Positions 60,705 through 64,000 of a stretch of 64,000 bases of DNA are shown here, one piece after another. How positions within the stretch are numbered: the first letter of the stretch is position 1; each line of letters begins with the position of its first letter. The notes under the pieces are model-generated. The model saw nothing but the letters and a program-made list of their open reading frames with translations, ran no database searches and was not told the origin of the DNA. The DNA is from Callaeas wilsoni (taxonomy: Eukaryota; Chordata; Aves; Passeriformes; Callaeidae), in the NCBI GenBank assembly GCA_013398955.1, contig VWPU01011854.1, positions 147,501 to 211,500 of the forward strand, written 5' to 3'. Made by a program: the position numbers and the translations under genes.

Positions 60705-63700
60705 ATAAAAGAACTTCTATTAAATTTGACAACACTCTTCTCCTCTCCCCCCACTTCAAACCTCATTTATCTTTTACAAGCCCTGGGCATCTTGCCATAA
60801 TAAAACCATGCATAATACTAGAGTTCTATAATAATTTTGTGGGTTTTTGGGTTTTTTGGCCCTAATTGCTCACTGTGGCACTGACCCTGCCATTCAAGAA
60901 TTTGGGTTGAATGGGTCAAAACTTTAAACACTACAGCATGTAGTTCAATATCGAAACCACTGAACTTGGACAATTAAGGTACCCAATTTTCAGAGGCATT
61001 GCTAGCTCCACTTGCCGCTAACAGCATTCCTTGCAGCTTAGCATTGCCTAAAAATAGTCACTGGGATATACATCTTTTCAGGAGTTGTGCACAGAAGACA
61101 AAATATTAACATATATTAGAAAATGTATAAACATGTCACGCATTCTTGAATTCAATTGATTTTTTTTTTCTATTGATTTCCATTGAGTGATTTTCTGGAA
61201 CAAAATATTAACTTCTAGTGAATCAAAGAACTTCTGATTATATCTACATGAAAGGTTTTTATTTTCAGTTTTCTGAAAATATAGACCCCATTTACCATCT
61301 AATCTTATTTTCTGTTCATTTAAAGGCATTCATGTTTTCTCTGAGAAGTAGATGCAATGAAGGTAAGGACAAGACTATTGTTGATTTCGATTAAGTTGAA
61401 GCAATATATTAAAGGTGAAGTTTCGTTCAGATTTTGTTTTAATGTAGACATCTGTAATGAAAAGGCCTGCATTAGAGTATCTGTCCAGACCTCTTTTATA
61501 AAAGCTGGAGAAAAACCAGCCATTTGGAATGAATGATTCTAATGTAAAGAAGGAAATTATTTCTGGTGAACATTTCCCTGAAATTGCCCTTTTTTTCCCC
61601 ACGACTATACCTGGAGTTAGGTTCCTATACCTGCACAATAATGTTTAATCTTCCATGTCAAAAAATCCTCCCATATTGCCAGCTTCGTTTTAACACAAAT
61701 GTGAGATTTTTGCCGGTCATTTCAACTGAATTACACTATAACTTGTTAAAACATTTGTAAGCAACAGAAAAATCTGCATTCTAGCCTGAAATATAAGTGT
61801 AGGTTATAATTCCACACATACTGCTCAAAAGCTATTCCTTTGCTCAAAGGTAAAGGAAGCAAGAGCAACATCTGAAGGACATTGTGGATATTGGCTGGAG
61901 AAATTTGAGCTTTAAATGTGACCAGTAACCCAATACTGAACTCCTGCATTCACCAACTGAAGGTATACAGCAGAGTTGGAAAATATTAAAAAGAGCCCAA
62001 TATAATACAGAAAGAAAACTGATACACATTTCTCTTGAATATGTTGCATTTATAATTTTGAAGGTACAATAGAGACAGTGGCCATCAGGGTTAGCCTCCA
62101 TTACCTACTTCCTATTGAACAGATGGATAGAGGGAAAATGCTAAGTTGGAGATTGCAAACAGCGTGGAGTTTGGTATTTAAGATCACAGAGATGGAGAAG
62201 ATGTAAGGGAAAAAGGCTTTGGGAGGGAGTCAGATCTGTGTAGACTTCTTAAAAACATTACTCTCTGAAGAAAATACCTGCTATGCTCTAATCTTTGAGC
62301 CTTGGTTTTCTGAGCCAGCCCACCAACAAACACAATGAATGTGTTAATAGGTGTCATGCAACTGGATTCCAATATTGACAGAAAGCATGCCTAAGAATTC
62401 TAAGGCATTTTTGTTAATATGAGGTCTTTTTGAAACTTCTTCAGTATTTTATTTCCAGAGTTCTTAAAAGTCTCTGTTTTAAAACTGTGGAAGTAAAACC
62501 AATTAATCACAGGTTGCAATGTAACATATAATGAAAGAGAAGTGAGATTTGATATCAATCTTTTTTTCTCTGTCAAAGATACTTGTAAGTGTAACAGGCA
62601 CCCATCACTGAAAATATGACTCTTTATTATAAATTATAAAAGAGACATGTCATTCACGAGTTTCTGGCTTTTTCTTGGAAGGACATCAAATAATTCATTT
62701 TTCAACAATAGATAACAAATGACTGAAAAAAGAAGAAATTTGAGGCCAGGTTCTCAGCCAAGTCTGTCAAAATGAAGTGTTTGTGATTTCCAGCAAGAAG
62801 AAAATTTCAATACATCAGCCTGTGAATTGAAAATACAAAAACCACCAGGTTTTTAGTTTGGTTTGGTGGGGGTTTTGTTTATTTGTTGGGTTTTTTTTTG
62901 TTTCAACAAGAGTTATGTGGAATTTATTGGTGTACTTTGAGCTTAGAGTGGCTTATATTTGCATTGCAAAGTTGTCGAGTCAATTTTATCTTTTTCATGC
63001 TGGGGAAATTCTTTCTGTCAGAGGGCTGCCTTTAAGATTGCAACGTCTCTTGTGTGGATAGAAAATATTTTCTGGACAGCAAGCTTGTCCAGGTAGAATA
63101 GTTATATTAGAAAAAGCTTCAAGAGTAAAAGCAGGCTAGCATCTGTCTTCACTACTGAGGAACATGTAAGTTTAATAGGTAGTGGTCAGATTTATTGCAG
63201 GAAAGAATGGATTGGGAAAATATCAGCTCTAGAATGTTTGGAGAATTTTCTATCTAAGACTACACAGTGCAGTTTTTCAGTAAAATAATGTCATCCAAGA
63301 CTGAGATGTTTATTCAGTTGTGACATAAGTCCATGACTTCAAGTGGTCCCACAGAGAGAGTAAGCCTTTCAAACCCAAACTGAAAAATGTCAAGCTTGAA
63401 TTCTGAGTAAAAAAAGATCTACGTTTTGGTTTTTTATCTACTTCATATGAGGGGAAAAAAGCCCAAACTAAACAACCTTCTCCTTTTCCTATTCTCTTTT
63501 CCATTTCTTATTCAATTTTCCATTTCCTCCTGCCCCTTCCTCTTCCTTTTCCTTTATGTGCTTATATTGAGGATGTCTTTTTAAAGAATTATCAAGTTCA
63601 GAGCACACCAGAAAGTACTTGGATTATTATATCAATTGCTCTTGAGTTGGTCTAGTTTTCAGGTAATCTTCGTTTTATGCTCACTATGATACTGTTTTAT

Positions 63701-64000
63701 TCATCTTCAGAATTGACTTTAAATTATTCACTTTCTATGAAAATTACATAATGGTCATGAGGCTTCCAAATATGCATTTTTCAAGTTATTTTCATATAAT
63801 AATAAAAACAATCAAAATATTCCAAATCTAGTGTATAATTTATAATTTGAAAGTTACCATTGCCTTTCTGTAACTAAGTTGATTTCTCCAGTATGTAGAA
63901 TGCAGTAAGATTTTGATTTTAATCCTTTGCAGTGTTGTTCATATAGCTGAGAAGACTGGAACTGTATTCTATCACCACATTTCAGTTTGCAACAAGGAAG
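59576..64000. other. AT-rich unique-looking DNA, no gene seen
   Basis: It contains an A-rich run at 60674-60703 and several short homopolymers. Open frames of up to 100 codons (59887-60189, plus) include poly-lysine translated from A-runs and are not convincing. No mobile element or RNA gene is recognised up to the end of the window. Confidence 0.6.
60674..60703. repeat. poly-A tract with one G
   Basis: Seventeen A, a G, then twelve A. The sequence before it shows no retroposon body, so a processed-pseudogene tail is not supported. Confidence 0.85.

Noticed and set aside
60665..60865. Open frame beginning with a poly-lysine run
   Set aside because: It is the translation of a poly-A tract and has no other feature.

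Overview
The window looks like nuclear DNA from a bird, most likely a passerine. The evidence is the repeats. Copies of the avian CR1 non-LTR retrotransposon recur on both strands, recognised by the octamer-like 3' end (ATTCTATGAT and its reverse complement next to TTGGAAGGGACC). One short element joins a tRNA-Ile-like head to a CR1-like tail, as in the songbird SINE TguSINE1. There are also compact LTR-like units and vertebrate-style microsatellites. The sequence is AT-rich, poor in CpG and dense with stop codons in all frames. I see no operon, ribosome binding site, phage, plasmid or CRISPR structure.

I find no host protein-coding gene, rRNA gene or functional tRNA gene. Open frames are short (the longest about 116 codons), and the longest ones mostly fall in GC-richer repeat sequence. 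The window reads as a gene desert or the inside of a very long intron.

Layout: 1-12125 is AT-rich unique-looking DNA with (TA)-rich tracts. 12126-13760 is a cluster of minus-strand CR1 fragments, including a decayed ORF2 endonuclease domain. 13761-23519 is unique-looking. 23520-23805 is a compact minus-strand solo LTR, followed by a plus-strand CR1 3' end at 24445-24798. 24799-34270 is unique-looking apart from a (GAAA)n run and a 33-T run. 34271-35122 is the longest colinear CR1 copy (minus). 38075-38204 is the tRNA-Ile SINE. 42508-44155 is a minus-strand CR1 copy with an internal deletion, split by an LTR-like insertion of about 855 bp, and followed by a GC-richer stretch that may be an endogenous retrovirus remnant. 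55383-56085 holds two CR1 fragments in opposite orientation, the second a reverse transcriptase remnant. 59150-59575 is a comparatively well kept CR1 3' end beside a (TA)(GA) microsatellite. The rest is unique-looking.

Nothing here clearly amounts to a new biological system. The points most worth checking are the nested LTR-in-CR1 structure with flanking duplications, the CR1 copies whose internal order is rearranged or deleted, the SINE, and a few open segments bordered by good splice-site matches that could be unannotated exons. Conservation, expression and family assignment cannot be tested from the sequence alone.
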